Positions 1-8,515 of a DNA stretch of 48,806 nucleotides are shown piece by piece. The number at the start of each line of letters is the position of its first letter. The first letter of the stretch is position 1. Under the pieces are notes generated by a model. The model did not search any database. It was not told the DNA's origin and saw only the letters and a list, made by a program, of their open reading frames with translations. The DNA comes from an uncultured Spirochaetota bacterium. Its GTDB lineage: Bacteria > Spirochaetota > UBA4802 > UBA5550. The position numbers and the translations under genes are program-made. The stretch spans positions 1 to 48,806 of the forward strand of contig CALMRZ010000026.1 in assembly GCA_937872225.1 (NCBI GenBank). Reading direction: 5' to 3'.

Positions 1-244
1 GCGCTATAAATATATGGACAGTGATATCACGGCATATTTTTTCCACTATTCTTTTATTCTTTGCGCACCTGCGTTGCTGCGAGAATGATTATCTTTATGG
101 TCAATGGAGTTTGATTTGGAATATTGATATTCCGTGACCCGGTATCTTTCGCGGAACATCAGTGTTAATTTTGAGAAAAATGTTAAATAATTTCTGGACA
201 ATTCAAGGCTAATCCTTTAGCTGTTCCACATCCGAGGATTGTAC

Positions 245-3232
245 ATGATAAGCGCCAGGTACCGCATTGAAGTGTTTCACAAAACTATCGACCCCCGCTG
301 CGAGGTGGTGCGCAAAAAGCTGGCGGGTCTCGGCTTCCCCGTCCGCGCCGTCCATATATCCGATAACTATCTGATCAACGCGGACATCGATGACAGCATG
401 GCCGCGGCGGTGTCTCGCCTTCTGGTGCAGCCGGTCATCCAGGACTGTCTGGTAAACCGGCCGTACACGCCGGAGGGATTCGACCATGCCGTGGAGATCG
501 GCTACCTGCCCGGGGTTACCGACAATATCGCCCACACGGTGCGCGAATCCATCGAAGACCTCCTTCGGACGCGCCTTGACATGGAAAAATCAGTATTTAC
601 GACCATTACATATTTTTTCACCGGTGGGCTGTCCAACAGCCAGATTGAGCAGATCAGCGCGGAGCTGTACAATCCCCTGATACAGAGGAGAAAGATCCTT
701 TCCTCCGCCGACTATGTGCGTGAAGGCGGCATGGGGATGGACCTGCCGGTGGTCTGCATCCACGAGCGGCCCGATGCCGATGTCGTGGACCTGGACGTTC
801 CCGACGATGAGCTCATGAGGATGGCCAGGGACGGGATCCCGGAGGGGGACGGGTCACGGCGGGGCCCCCTGGCCCTTGACATGGCGTCCATGCAGGCGAT
901 ACGGGATTACTTCTCCGGGTCGGAGAAAAGGAACCCCACCGACGTGGAGCTGGAATCGATAGCCCAGACCTGGAGCGAGCACTGCAAGCATACCATATTT
1001 GCCGCTGAAATAGATGACGATATCCCTGAAGGGATATTCAAGAGCTATATCAGGGAGGCGACCGTCAGGATACGGCGCGAGCTGGGGGACAGGGACTTCT
1101 GCGTTTCGGTGTTCGAGGACAATGCCGGCGGCATCGAGTTCGACGAGAATTACATCGTCTCCGATAAAGTCGAGACGCACAATAGCCCGAGCGCCCTGGA
1201 CCCCTTCGGCGGGGCCATAACCGGCATCGTGGGGGTCAACCGCGACGCCATCGGCTTCGGCATGGGTTCCCGGCCGGTGGCCAACCGCTACGGCTACTGC
1301 TTCGCCGATCCCTTCGACACCAGGCCCCTGTACAAGAGCAAGGACACGGCGAGCAAGATGCTCTCACCGCGGCGCATCCTGGAGGGCGTCGTGCACGGCG
1401 TGAATGCCGGCGGGAACACCTCGGGCATACCGACGCCCCAGGGCTTCGTCTATTTCGACGACCGGTACAAGGGCAAGCCCCTGGTCTTCGTGGGAACCGT
1501 GGGCCTCATCCCGAAGTTCGTCAACGGCAGGTCATCCTGTCTCAAGCGCGCCATGGCGGGAGACAATATCGTCATGATCGGGGGACGCGTGGGGCGCGAC
1601 GGCATCCACGGCGCCACGTTTTCCTCCGAGGCCCTGTCGTCCGGCAGTCCCGCCACGGCGGTGCAGATCGGCGATCCCATCACCCAGAAAAAGCTCTCCG
1701 ACGCCATAGTGAAGGAGGCCCGCGACCGCGGTCTGTACAACTCCATAACCGATAACGGCGCCGGCGGGCTCTCCTGTTCGGTGGCCGAGATGGCCCGGGA
1801 GTGCGGCGGATTCGAGGTGGACCTGGACCGGGTGCCGTTGAAATACCCGGGCCTCGCCCCGTGGCAGATATGGGTCAGCGAATCGCAGGAGCGGATGACC
1901 GCGGCCGTCCCCGACGGCCATGTCGAGGAGTTCATCGGCCTCATGGAACGCCGAGGCGTAGAGGCCACGGTGATCGGGAAGTTCCGGGAAGGGAAGAGGG
2001 GCGTCGTGCGCTACGGCGGGAAGGTCATCTTCGACCTGGACATGACCTTTCTCCACGAGGGGCTTCCCCGGAAAAAGCTCAAGACCAGCTACGCGAAGTC
2101 CAAGCACCCCTATCCGGCGTTTGCCGATCCGGAAGAGATGACGGACATATTCCGCGCCATGGCCTCGCGTCTGAACACCGCGAGCTTTGAATTCATATCG
2201 ACCCAGTACGATCACGAGGTGCAGGCCAATTCCGTGATCAAGCCGCTGCAGGGCAGGGGGAGCGTGAACGGCAACGCCACGGTCATACGGCCGGTCCTCG
2301 ATTCATACCGCGGCGTGGTCCTTTCCCAGGGGCTCTACCCGTCGTACAGCGACATCGATACCTACCGGATGGCGGCATGCTCAATTGACACGGCGATCCG
2401 CAACGCCATATCCGCGGGCGGGAGCCTGGACAGGCTGGCCATCCTGGACAATTTCTGCTGGTGCGATTCCAATAACCCGGAGCGCCTCGGGCAGCTCCGC
2501 GAAGCGGCGCGGGCGTGCCGTGATTACGCCATAGCCTACCGCACGCCCTTCATCTCCGGGAAGGACAGCATGTTCAATGACTTCCGCGGATACGACGAAA
2601 ATTTCCGCGAGGAGATGATATCCATACCGCCCACGCTCCTGGTTTCCTCCATAGGCGTGGTCGACGACATCCGGAAGTGCCAGACCATTGACTTCAAATT
2701 GCCCGGCGACCTGATATACCTGGTCGGCGCGACCCGCGACGAAGTCGGCGGGAGCGAGTACCTTGCCTTCATGGGCGAGAAGGTCTCCGGCCGGCGTTAC
2801 ATAGGCGACTCGGCGCCCGCTGTCCCGGCCGAAGGCTTTGTGAAGACCTACCGGGCCCTGGAAGCCGCCATTGAACGGAGCCTCGTGGCCTCATGCCTGA
2901 GCGTTGAGCGGGGCGGCCTCGGTGTGGCCCTGGCGCGGTCGGCCCTGGCGGGAATGCTCGGCTTTTCCGTTGACCTGGCCATGGTGCCGGCGGAAGCCGA
3001 TAGAAACGACGCGATCCTCTACTCGGAATCGCAGGGGAGGGTGCTGGTTTCGGTCAATCCAGACAGGAAGGCGGAATTCGAGAAGGTGTTTGCCGGGCTC
3101 CCCCTGGGCCTGGTAGGCACGGTCAGCGGATCCGCCGATATGGAAATATTCGGTTTGAAAAAGAAAAAGATTGTTCAAATCAGCATAGATGATCTCATGA
3201 AGGCATATAAGGGTTTGTTTAAGGATTTTTGA
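245..3232 (+). CDS. purL: Phosphoribosylformylglycinamidine (FGAM) synthase, synthetase subunit PurL
   Basis: PurL catalyses the ATP-dependent amination of FGAR to FGAM in de novo purine synthesis, using ammonia delivered by PurQ. The 995-residue protein has a PurS-like N-terminal segment (about residues 1-90), a linker, and two AIR-synthase-type halves. Visible landmarks are WSEHCKHT, KVETHNSPSALDPFGGAITG, NAGGNTSGIPTPQG and, in the second half, SGKDSMFNDF. This long form without an attached glutaminase domain occurs in Geobacter-like bacteria and relatives, from family knowledge. I chose the ATG at 245 because GAGGA lies 5-10 nt upstream; the in-frame TTG at 239 is too close to it. The 244 bases upstream are AT-rich and show no riboswitch I could recognise. 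purQ follows after a repeat-filled gap of 115 nt. Confidence 0.96.
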   Translation: MISARYRIEVFHKTIDPRCEVVRKKLAGLGFPVRAVHISDNYLINADIDDSMAAAVSRLLVQPVIQDCLVNRPYTPEGFDHAVEIGYLPGVTDNIAHTVRESIEDLLRTRLDMEKSVFTTITYFFTGGLSNSQIEQISAELYNPLIQRRKILSSADYVREGGMGMDLPVVCIHERPDADVVDLDVPDDELMRMARDGIPEGDGSRRGPLALDMASMQAIRDYFSGSEKRNPTDVELESIAQTWSEHCKHTIFAAEIDDDIPEGIFKSYIREATVRIRRELGDRDFCVSVFEDNAGGIEFDENYIVSDKVETHNSPSALDPFGGAITGIVGVNRDAIGFGMGSRPVANRYGYCFADPFDTRPLYKSKDTASKMLSPRRILEGVVHGVNAGGNTSGIPTPQGFVYFDDRYKGKPLVFVGTVGLIPKFVNGRSSCLKRAMAGDNIVMIGGRVGRDGIHGATFSSEALSSGSPATAVQIGDPITQKKLSDAIVKEARDRGLYNSITDNGAGGLSCSVAEMARECGGFEVDLDRVPLKYPGLAPWQIWVSESQERMTAAVPDGHVEEFIGLMERRGVEATVIGKFREGKRGVVRYGGKVIFDLDMTFLHEGLPRKKLKTSYAKSKHPYPAFADPEEMTDIFRAMASRLNTASFEFISTQYDHEVQANSVIKPLQGRGSVNGNATVIRPVLDSYRGVVLSQGLYPSYSDIDTYRMAACSIDTAIRNAISAGGSLDRLAILDNFCWCDSNNPERLGQLREAARACRDYAIAYRTPFISGKDSMFNDFRGYDENFREEMISIPPTLLVSSIGVVDDIRKCQTIDFKLPGDLIYLVGATRDEVGGSEYLAFMGEKVSGRRYIGDSAPAVPAEGFVKTYRALEAAIERSLVASCLSVERGGLGVALARSALAGMLGFSVDLAMVPAEADRNDAILYSESQGRVLVSVNPDRKAEFEKVFAGLPLGLVGTVSGSADMEIFGLKKKKIVQISIDDLMKAYKGLFKDF

Positions 3233-3297
3233 CCCCCCCGTCCCCCGGGGGGGCGTGAAAGAAAAATGCCCCCTCAGGGGTGTCAGGGGGCATACAG
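3231..3297. repeat. C5/G5 palindromic repeat, double hairpin between purL and purQ
   Basis: Starting at the purL stop codon, a C-rich then G-rich hairpin is followed by a second one whose arms are ATGCCCCCT (3266-3274) and AGGGGGCAT (3285-3293). Similar C5...G5 elements follow other genes in this window (5333, 36957, 43481, 43543, 46129, 46957). It could act as an attenuator or mRNA-stabilising hairpin within the purL-purQ transcript. There is no clear T-run, so strong intrinsic termination is not evident. Confidence 0.7.
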
Positions 3298-3347
3298 GGA
3301 AAAGAAATTGAATGAGCAAAAGATATTGTAAACGCAAAGTATAATAT

Positions 3348-4157
3348 ATGGCAAAACCCAGAGTAATAGTCCTGACCGGGTATGGCATCAACTGCGATGA
3401 CGAAACCGCCTTCGCCTTCCGCAAAGCAGGCGCAGACGCGGACATCGTCCACATAAACGACCTGATTGCCAACCGGTCTCTCCTCGACCGGTACCAGGTC
3501 TTTGCCTTTCCCGGCGGATTTTCCTACGGGGACGACACGGGAAGCGGCAAGGCCCTGGCCAACCGGATCAAAAACAACCTCATGGAAGAGGTGCGGCGTT
3601 TCATCGACCGCGACACCCTGATGCTGGGCATCTGCAACGGGTTCCAGGTCATGGTGAACATCGGGGTCATCCCGGCCCTGGACGGCTTCACCGGGGAGGC
3701 CGAGGCCGCCCTGGAGCATAACAGGACCTTCCGGTACCAGTGCCGGTGGGTCGACCTGGCGGTTGAAACATCATCGCCGTCAGTCTTTACCCGCGGCCTT
3801 TCCAGGCTCCATATACCGGTGGCCCACGGAGAAGGGAACTTTTATGCCCCGGCCGATACGCTGCGGCGCGTGGAGGAAGGCCGCCTGGTGACGATGCGGT
3901 ATGTGAAGCCGGACGGCAAGCCGGCAGGGGGAGAATTCCCCCATAACCCGAACGGCGCGATGAACGATATTGCGTCGATCTGCGACAGGTCCGGAAGGAT
4001 CATGGGCATGATGCCGCATCCCGAGCGGGGCATGTTTTTCACGCAGCGCGACGACTGGACGAATATACGGGAACTGGCAATACGGGAAGGAACGGAGATG
4101 CCTGAGATGTCTGACGGTTTTGCAATATTTAAGAATGCAGTGGAGTACTTTAGTTAG
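3348..4157 (+). CDS. purQ: FGAM synthase, glutamine amidotransferase subunit PurQ
   Basis: PurQ hydrolyses glutamine and passes ammonia to PurL. The 269-residue protein is a class I (triad) glutaminase. The nucleophile elbow is LGICNGFQ with Cys at about residue 96, after the FPGGFSYGDD loop. The His/Glu pair lies in MPHPERG near the C-terminus, and HGEGNFYAP is a typical PurQ signature. It is about 40 residues longer than the Bacillus-type enzyme, which matches the long PurQ proteins that accompany long PurL. The ribosome site before the ATG is weak. It lies just downstream of purL and is probably co-transcribed with it, despite the hairpins in the gap. Confidence 0.96.
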   Translation: MAKPRVIVLTGYGINCDDETAFAFRKAGADADIVHINDLIANRSLLDRYQVFAFPGGFSYGDDTGSGKALANRIKNNLMEEVRRFIDRDTLMLGICNGFQVMVNIGVIPALDGFTGEAEAALEHNRTFRYQCRWVDLAVETSSPSVFTRGLSRLHIPVAHGEGNFYAPADTLRRVEEGRLVTMRYVKPDGKPAGGEFPHNPNGAMNDIASICDRSGRIMGMMPHPERGMFFTQRDDWTNIRELAIREGTEMPEMSDGFAIFKNAVEYFS

Positions 4158-4200
4158 TATAACCGGAACGCTCGGCATGTGAGAAAATATACCATACGCG

Positions 4201-4267
4201 GTCATGCTGAGCATGTCAAAGCATGGCCCGTGGCGGAAGGGGTCACCTTTGACAGGCTCGGGGTGGC
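4201..4267. repeat. GTCATGCTGAGC-type inverted repeat upstream of DAHP synthase
   Basis: The left arm (4201-4225) begins GTCATGCTGAGCATGTCAAA, and the right arm (4244-4267) contains CCTTTGACAGGCTCGGGGTG. The two are imperfect inverted repeats around a GC-rich centre. Similar sequences are familiar as dispersed non-coding repeats in environmental genomes (recognition from memory). This copy ends about 30 nt before the next start codon, so it sits in that gene's leader. Reading frames running through it are not genes. Confidence 0.6.
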
Positions 4268-4296
4268 CCCGTCCTTTATCATCAGGAGGAACTATC

Positions 4297-5325
4297 ATGA
4301 GTCTGAATTACATTCGCAAGTACCCGTCGCCGGGGGAAATACTGGAGAGCAACCCGCTGCCGGTAGCGCTGCAGGAAGTGAAGAAGAAGCGGGACGAACT
4401 GATCCGGAACGTGTTTACCGGCAGCGACAGCCGCATGCTGGTCCTTATCGGACCCTGCTCGGCCCACCACGCCGAGGCGGTGTATGAATATGTGTCGAGG
4501 CTTTCAAAGCTCCAGGAGCGCGTGAAGGACAAACTGGTGCTCATGCCCCGTATCTACACCAACAAGCCCCGCACCACGGGGAAGGGATACAAGGGGATGC
4601 TGCACCAGCCGGACCATCGCGAAAAGCCGGACATGACCAAGGGGCTCCTGGCGATCCGTGAGATGCACATCAAGGCCCTGGAGATTTCCCACCTGCCTGC
4701 GGCGGACGAAATGCTCTATCCGGGCAACTATCCGTACCTGGCCGATATCCTTTCCTACGTGGCGGTGGGGGCGCGCTCGGTGGAGAACCAGGAACACCGC
4801 CTTACCGTGAGCGGACTGGATGTGCCGGTGGGGCTGAAGAACCCCACCTCGGGCGACCTGCGCGTCATGATCGACTCGATCTACGCGGCCCAGCAGGCCC
4901 ATACCTTTGTCTATAACGGCTGGGAGGTGACCACGAGCGGAAACCCCTTGGCCCATGGCGTGGTGCGCGGCTCCGTGGACCGGTACGGCAACCACTTCCC
5001 CAATTACCACTACGAGGACCTTATCGTCCTTACCGAAATGTACCTTGACCGGTCCCTCGACAACCCGTCTATCATCATCGACGCGAACCATTCCAACTCG
5101 GGCAAGAAGTACCGGGAACAGCCCCGCATCATCATGGAGGTGATGCGGAGCGTCAGGTATTCCGAACTGCTGCGCAAGATGGTGAAGGGCTTCATGGTGG
5201 AGAGCTACCTCCTGGAAGGGGCGCAGGACCCCTCGGGGGACGAGTTCGGAAAGTCCATCACCGACCCTTGCCTCGGGTGGGAGGATTCGGAGCGGTTCCT
5301 CCTGGAGCTGGCGGATTTCCTGTAG
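4297..5325 (+). CDS. aroF: 3-deoxy-7-phosphoheptulonate (DAHP) synthase, class I AroFGH type
   Basis: This enzyme condenses phosphoenolpyruvate and erythrose 4-phosphate to DAHP, the first step of the shikimate pathway. The 342-residue protein aligns with the E. coli AroG/AroF/AroH type along its length: IGPCSAHH (metal-binding Cys), KPRTTGKGYKG, GARSVENQ, PVGLKNPTSGD, IIDANHSNSGKK, MVESYLLEGAQ and GKSITDPCLGWED. The start at 4297 is fixed by AGGAGG at 4284-4289. The reading frame stays open farther upstream, but there it only crosses the palindromic repeat. Which aromatic amino acid inhibits the enzyme cannot be read from the sequence, so the symbol is a class label. Confidence 0.93.
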   Translation: MSLNYIRKYPSPGEILESNPLPVALQEVKKKRDELIRNVFTGSDSRMLVLIGPCSAHHAEAVYEYVSRLSKLQERVKDKLVLMPRIYTNKPRTTGKGYKGMLHQPDHREKPDMTKGLLAIREMHIKALEISHLPAADEMLYPGNYPYLADILSYVAVGARSVENQEHRLTVSGLDVPVGLKNPTSGDLRVMIDSIYAAQQAHTFVYNGWEVTTSGNPLAHGVVRGSVDRYGNHFPNYHYEDLIVLTEMYLDRSLDNPSIIIDANHSNSGKKYREQPRIIMEVMRSVRYSELLRKMVKGFMVESYLLEGAQDPSGDEFGKSITDPCLGWEDSERFLLELADFL

Positions 5326-5332
5326 GAACAGT

Positions 5333-5360
5333 AGACCCCCCTGACCCCCGGAGGGGGCAC
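5333..5360. repeat. C5/G5 hairpin after DAHP synthase
   Basis: The sequence begins 8 nt after the stop codon. CCCCC (5345-5349) pairs with GGGGG (5353-5357), preceded by a further run of C. It belongs to the same family as the element at 3231 and is followed by an AT-rich stretch. It may help termination. Confidence 0.6.
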
Positions 5361-5421
5361 GTAATAATTATTTTCAAGCCTGCCGTTTTACGTGCGCAGG
5401 GTTACTTTTTATTTTGGTAAA

Positions 5422-5454
5422 GATTTCTCGTCCCTTTGGGGTTCGAAATGACAG
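5422..5454. repeat. Short dispersed repeat (GATTTCTCGTCCC...TTCGAAATGACA)
   Basis: The stretch reads GATTTCTCGTCCCTTTGGGG and then TTCGAAATGACA. From memory it resembles a dispersed repeat seen between genes in many environmental genomes. It is non-coding and lies between the convergent DAHP synthase and adk genes. Confidence 0.45.
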
Positions 5455-5512
5455 GGGTATATGATTTTTCTAAATAAGAAGTAATGCGATTTTCGTCAAT
5501 GCCATGAGACAT

Positions 5513-5537
5513 GCCCCCCTCCGGGGAGCAGGGGGGC
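5513..5537. terminator. C6/G6 hairpin between convergent DAHP synthase and adk
   Basis: GCCCCCC (5513-5519) pairs with GGGGGGC (5531-5537). The element directly abuts the adk stop codon on the minus strand. It belongs to the C5/G5 repeat family and is placed where a bidirectional terminator would be useful. There is no strong T-run, so this role is an inference. Confidence 0.45.
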
Positions 5538-6161
5538 TTATCCCAGCAGCCCGACGATCTCCCGGAAAATTACCTCCGTGTCGCGCTCGCCGTTAATCGT
5601 GCGGAGGAGGCCCGCGCTGTTGTAAAAATCAAGCACCGGCCGCGTTTCATCGTTGTACACGCGGATCCGGTTCACGACTGTTTCCTCGTTGTCGTCAGGC
5701 CGGTGATACAGCGGGCTGCCGCACGCATCGCACCGGTCCGCCGTTTTCGGCGGGTTTGTTTTTACATGGAAGATTCTGTTGCAGTTCCGGCAGATGCGGC
5801 GGCCGGTTATGCGCGAGGTGATCTCCTTCTCCGACACATCGATGAAGAGGGCCGCGTCGATCCGGTGCTGTCCTGAGAGCTTGTCCGCCTGGTAGAGGGT
5901 GCGGGGAAAGCCGTCAAGGATGAATCCGCCGGGGCAGTTTTCCCCCAGGTGATGGAGGATCACCTCGGTGATCAGCTCCGCCGGCCCGATTTCGCCGCGG
6001 TCCATGTAAACCTTGATCTTTTTGCCGAATTCGGTCCCCGCGGCCACCTGGGCGCGCAGGACATCCCCTGATGAGAGGTGGGGTATGCCGTATTGTTCCT
6101 TCAATTTAAGCGCCTGGGTCCCCTTGCCTGAACCCGGCGGTCCGATAAGCACAAGTTTCAT
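5538..6161 (-). CDS. adk: Adenylate kinase
   Basis: Adenylate kinase interconverts ATP + AMP and 2 ADP in the cytoplasm. The 207-residue protein begins with the P-loop GPPGSGKGTQ, followed by HLSSGDVLRA (AMP site) and GFILDGFPRT. The LID domain is the long, zinc-finger form: CRNCNRIFHV and CDACGSPL supply four cysteines. DNEETVVNRIRVY and Y..ETRPVLDFY follow. It is close to the usual family length. The gene begins 6 nt after the stop codon of the MORN lipoprotein gene, so the two are probably co-transcribed. A C6/G6 hairpin abuts its 3' end. Confidence 0.96.
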   Translation of the reverse strand: MKLVLIGPPGSGKGTQALKLKEQYGIPHLSSGDVLRAQVAAGTEFGKKIKVYMDRGEIGPAELITEVILHHLGENCPGGFILDGFPRTLYQADKLSGQHRIDAALFIDVSEKEITSRITGRRICRNCNRIFHVKTNPPKTADRCDACGSPLYHRPDDNEETVVNRIRVYNDETRPVLDFYNSAGLLRTINGERDTEVIFREIVGLLG

Positions 6162-6167
6162 GGCCGC

Positions 6168-6872
6168 TTAATTGAATAGTTTCTCGGTCACTTTGCCGGT
6201 CTTGTCGTAAAATGTCCACTTGCCGGTCTTCACGTCGTTGGTGTACATGCCCCTCGCTTCGAGCATCCCCATTTCCCGGTCGAAATGGTCCCACAGCCCG
6301 TTTTTCTTTCCGGCGATATAGCGGCCCATGGCTTCGCGCTTGCCGTTGTAATAGAAGGTGGTTGACATGCCGTCGCGCAGGTCGTTCTGGTAGTAGGCGT
6401 TCTCCTTCGTGTTGCCGTTATCGTAGTATTCAAAGGATTTGCCGTTCTTCTTACCGTCCCTGTAGTATGCCTCGACCTTGCCGATGCCGGATTCATAGTA
6501 CGACATGTACCTCCCGTTGAGTACGCCCATCTTGTATTCGGACTCGACCATCAGTTTCCCTGAAGGAAAGAACTCCTTCATCTTGCCGTCAAGAAGATCG
6601 TCCTTGAAGGTGACTTCGGCCATGACCGACGTGCCGTTGGTGCCCTTGAAGTAGAGCTTCCAGGGTCCGTTCTTCTTGTTGCCGACAACCGGTCCCTCGG
6701 CCATCAGGGACTTGTCAGGCCAGAATGCCTTGTATGTTTTACCGGCAGGGCCGGTTATGGTAATGCTTTTTGCCAGATCAAGCGTACCGCGCTTGATATT
6801 CTCATTGCCCCCCGCGCATCCGATCGCCAGAAGAAGGCAGCATGATAATGTGCTGATAATCTTTTGTACCAT
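6168..6872 (-). CDS. MORN-repeat lipoprotein (YwqK-like)
   Basis: The 234-residue protein has a lipoprotein signal peptide ending LLLAIGC, so Cys19 would be lipidated. The rest is a series of MORN-variant repeats of the form G..v..yy.nG.l: GPWKLYFKGT, DGKMKEFFPSGKLMVE, GRYMSYYESGIGKVEAYY, GKSFEYYDNGNTKENAYY, GMSTTFYYNGKREAMGRY and TGKWTFYDKTGKV. Such repeats form extended beta-hairpin ladders. Proteins like this are often annotated as YwqK-family antitoxin, but there is no toxin partner next to it. A surface structural or binding role is more likely. AGGAGA precedes the ATG. adk lies directly downstream. Confidence 0.8.
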   Translation of the reverse strand: MVQKIISTLSCCLLLAIGCAGGNENIKRGTLDLAKSITITGPAGKTYKAFWPDKSLMAEGPVVGNKKNGPWKLYFKGTNGTSVMAEVTFKDDLLDGKMKEFFPSGKLMVESEYKMGVLNGRYMSYYESGIGKVEAYYRDGKKNGKSFEYYDNGNTKENAYYQNDLRDGMSTTFYYNGKREAMGRYIAGKKNGLWDHFDREMGMLEARGMYTNDVKTGKWTFYDKTGKVTEKLFN

Positions 6873-7217
6873 AATGTCATGTCTCCTGAGTATGTTTTTT
6901 GTATAAAAAATGCGTTTTCCCGGATAATCAATACACCTGTCGCCGATACCGCTCTGTGATCGTTTTTACTCCCGCACCCTGCAGCCTGGGGGGTAAATAG
7001 GAGTTATGGGTATATTTGCATCACGTTATTGCGACCGCCATAATCGAAAATAGTGATTTTTTATCCAAAAAATCGTATTTTCCGGGAGTTTTTTATCCGA
7101 AAATAAAAAGAGAGTTAGATTGGGCTATCGTTTGTAAGAATTAATTATAAGTCAAATGTTTTTTTACGATCGGCCGGTTTGAAACGGCACACTAATTCCT
7201 CACAGGGGTGAACAACT
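6873..7217. promoter_or_regulatory. Divergent intergenic region upstream of flgG and the MORN gene
   Basis: This 345-nt gap separates divergent transcription units. It is AT-rich near flgG and holds an imperfect direct repeat, TTTTTTATCCAAAA (7057-7070) and TTTTTTATCCGAAAA (7089-7103). No gene is seen. The flagellar promoter should be here, but I could not assign a convincing sigma-28 or sigma-54 site. AGGGGTG (7204-7210) serves as the flgG ribosome site. Confidence 0.45.
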
Positions 7218-8012
7218 ATGATGAGATCATTGTGGACAGCAGCGTCAGGCATGGTGGGACAGCAGTTCCATATCGATACCATATCGAACAACCTTGCCAA
7301 CGTGAATACCACCGGCTTTAAAAAGATGAGGGCCGAGTTCGAGGATCTCATCTACCAGACCCTGCTCATGGCGGGAACGCCGGCGACGGAGGTTTCGGAG
7401 GTGCCGACGGGGATCCAGGTGGGCCACGGCGTAAAGGTCGCGGCCACGCAGAAGATGTTCTCCCAGGGAAGCCTCCAGAGCACGGAAAACAAGCTCGACC
7501 TCGCCCTCGAGGGCGAGGGCTTCTTTAAGATCCAGCTGTATGACGGGACCTTCGCCTACACCCGCGACGGCTCCTTCAAGATAGATTCGAACCGCCAGGT
7601 GGTTACCGCCAACGGCTATCTCCTGGAGCCCCCCCTGGTCCTCCCGGAAAACTTCATCGCCGAGAGCCTGGCCATCAGCCAGACCGGCAAGGTGACGGTG
7701 AAAGTCATCGGCGAGGAGGACCCGGTCGAGGTGGGGCAGATGGAAATTTACCGCTTCATCAATCCCGCCGGCCTCCAGAGCATAGGCGGCAACCTTTACA
7801 AGACAACGCCGGCCTCGGGCGAGGAGATCGCCGGGATGCCGGGCATAGACGGCATGGCCAAGACCCACCAGGGATTCCTGGAGATGTCCAACGTCAAGAT
7901 CGTCGAGGAAATGGTCAACATGATCGTGGCCCAGAGGGCCTACGAGGTGAATTCCAAGGCGATCCAGACCTCGGATTCCATGCTGGGAACCGCGATAGGA
8001 CTGAAGAGATAA
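7218..8012 (+). CDS. flgG: Flagellar basal-body distal rod protein FlgG
   Basis: FlgG forms the distal rod of the flagellum in the periplasm. The 264-residue protein starts with the typical MMRSLWTAASGM and continues with the rod/hook family signature NNLANVNTTGFKK. Its central part contains GEGFFKIQ and FAYTRDGSFKID. The C-terminal motif runs LEMSNVKIVEEMVNMIVAQRAYEVNSK and ends DSMLGTAIGL, the standard coiled C-terminus. The length is normal for FlgG. No flgF precedes it: the gene heads this operon behind a 345-nt intergenic region. Its stop overlaps the flgA start (TAATG). Confidence 0.97.
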   Translation: MMRSLWTAASGMVGQQFHIDTISNNLANVNTTGFKKMRAEFEDLIYQTLLMAGTPATEVSEVPTGIQVGHGVKVAATQKMFSQGSLQSTENKLDLALEGEGFFKIQLYDGTFAYTRDGSFKIDSNRQVVTANGYLLEPPLVLPENFIAESLAISQTGKVTVKVIGEEDPVEVGQMEIYRFINPAGLQSIGGNLYKTTPASGEEIAGMPGIDGMAKTHQGFLEMSNVKIVEEMVNMIVAQRAYEVNSKAIQTSDSMLGTAIGLKR

Positions 8013-8515
8013 TGAGGATTTTCGGCTTCATGATGATCTTCCTGCTGGCCGCAGCGGCATCGTACGCGGACGTTTCGATCTATCTCTTCCCGCGGGTTGA
8101 ACGCGGCAGGACACCCCTCAGCGTGTCCGATCTCGGCACCATTGACGGGGACGCCGAAGCGGCCGCGGTGAGGTCCCTTGCCGTTGATGACGCTCTTTTT
8201 GCCGACGGGTATGTCGACCGTAAAGAGCTTGCCGACCTCGTCAGGCCCCGTGTCAGCGGCCGTGTCAGCATATACGGAAGCGGCGTCAAGGTGAGCGTGG
8301 CTGAAAATGGCGCCGCGAAGGAAGAACCCCGGATCGTCATCCGCAAGGGAAACCCGGTGAGGTTCCAGGTCGTCAATTCCAGCATACGCGTGGAGCAGAA
8401 CGGCACCGCTCTTCAAGATGGCGCTGTCGGCGAGGAGATCCAGGTAAAGCTCAAGGGTTCCGCCGTTTCCCGCGGCAGGATAGTGAATGAGCGGGTGGTT
8501 GAGCTGACATTATGA
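8012..8515 (+). CDS. flgA: Flagellar P-ring assembly chaperone FlgA
   Basis: FlgA is a periplasmic chaperone needed to assemble the FlgI P-ring. The 167-residue protein has a signal peptide (MRIFGFMMIFLLAAAASYAD), then a SAF-like region beginning LSVSDLGTIDGD. The C-terminal half is typical of FlgA: IRKGNPVRFQVVNSSIRVEQNG followed by a GEEIQVKLKGS...GRIVNERVVEL strand pattern. It is shorter than the ~220-residue enterobacterial protein, as in many other phyla. It lies between flgG and flgH with overlaps at both ends, so translational coupling is likely. Confidence 0.87.
   Translation: MRIFGFMMIFLLAAAASYADVSIYLFPRVERGRTPLSVSDLGTIDGDAEAAAVRSLAVDDALFADGYVDRKELADLVRPRVSGRVSIYGSGVKVSVAENGAAKEEPRIVIRKGNPVRFQVVNSSIRVEQNGTALQDGAVGEEIQVKLKGSAVSRGRIVNERVVELTL

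Noticed and set aside
1-244. Purine riboswitch upstream of purL
   Set aside because: I looked for the conserved junction and loop patterns and saw none; the leader is simply AT-rich.
1532-2215. Long minus-strand frames inside purL and other GC-rich genes
   Set aside because: They are shadows of strong plus-strand genes: high-GC third positions keep the opposite frames open, and their translations have no family-like features.
4179-4487. Plus-strand frames starting upstream of the DAHP synthase
   Set aside because: They are created by the palindromic repeat or are in the wrong frame; the AGGAGG-preceded ATG at 4297 explains the gene.
6168-6872. Toxin-antitoxin system based on a YwqK-like annotation
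   Set aside because: The protein is a secreted MORN-repeat lipoprotein and no toxin gene is adjacent (adk follows).
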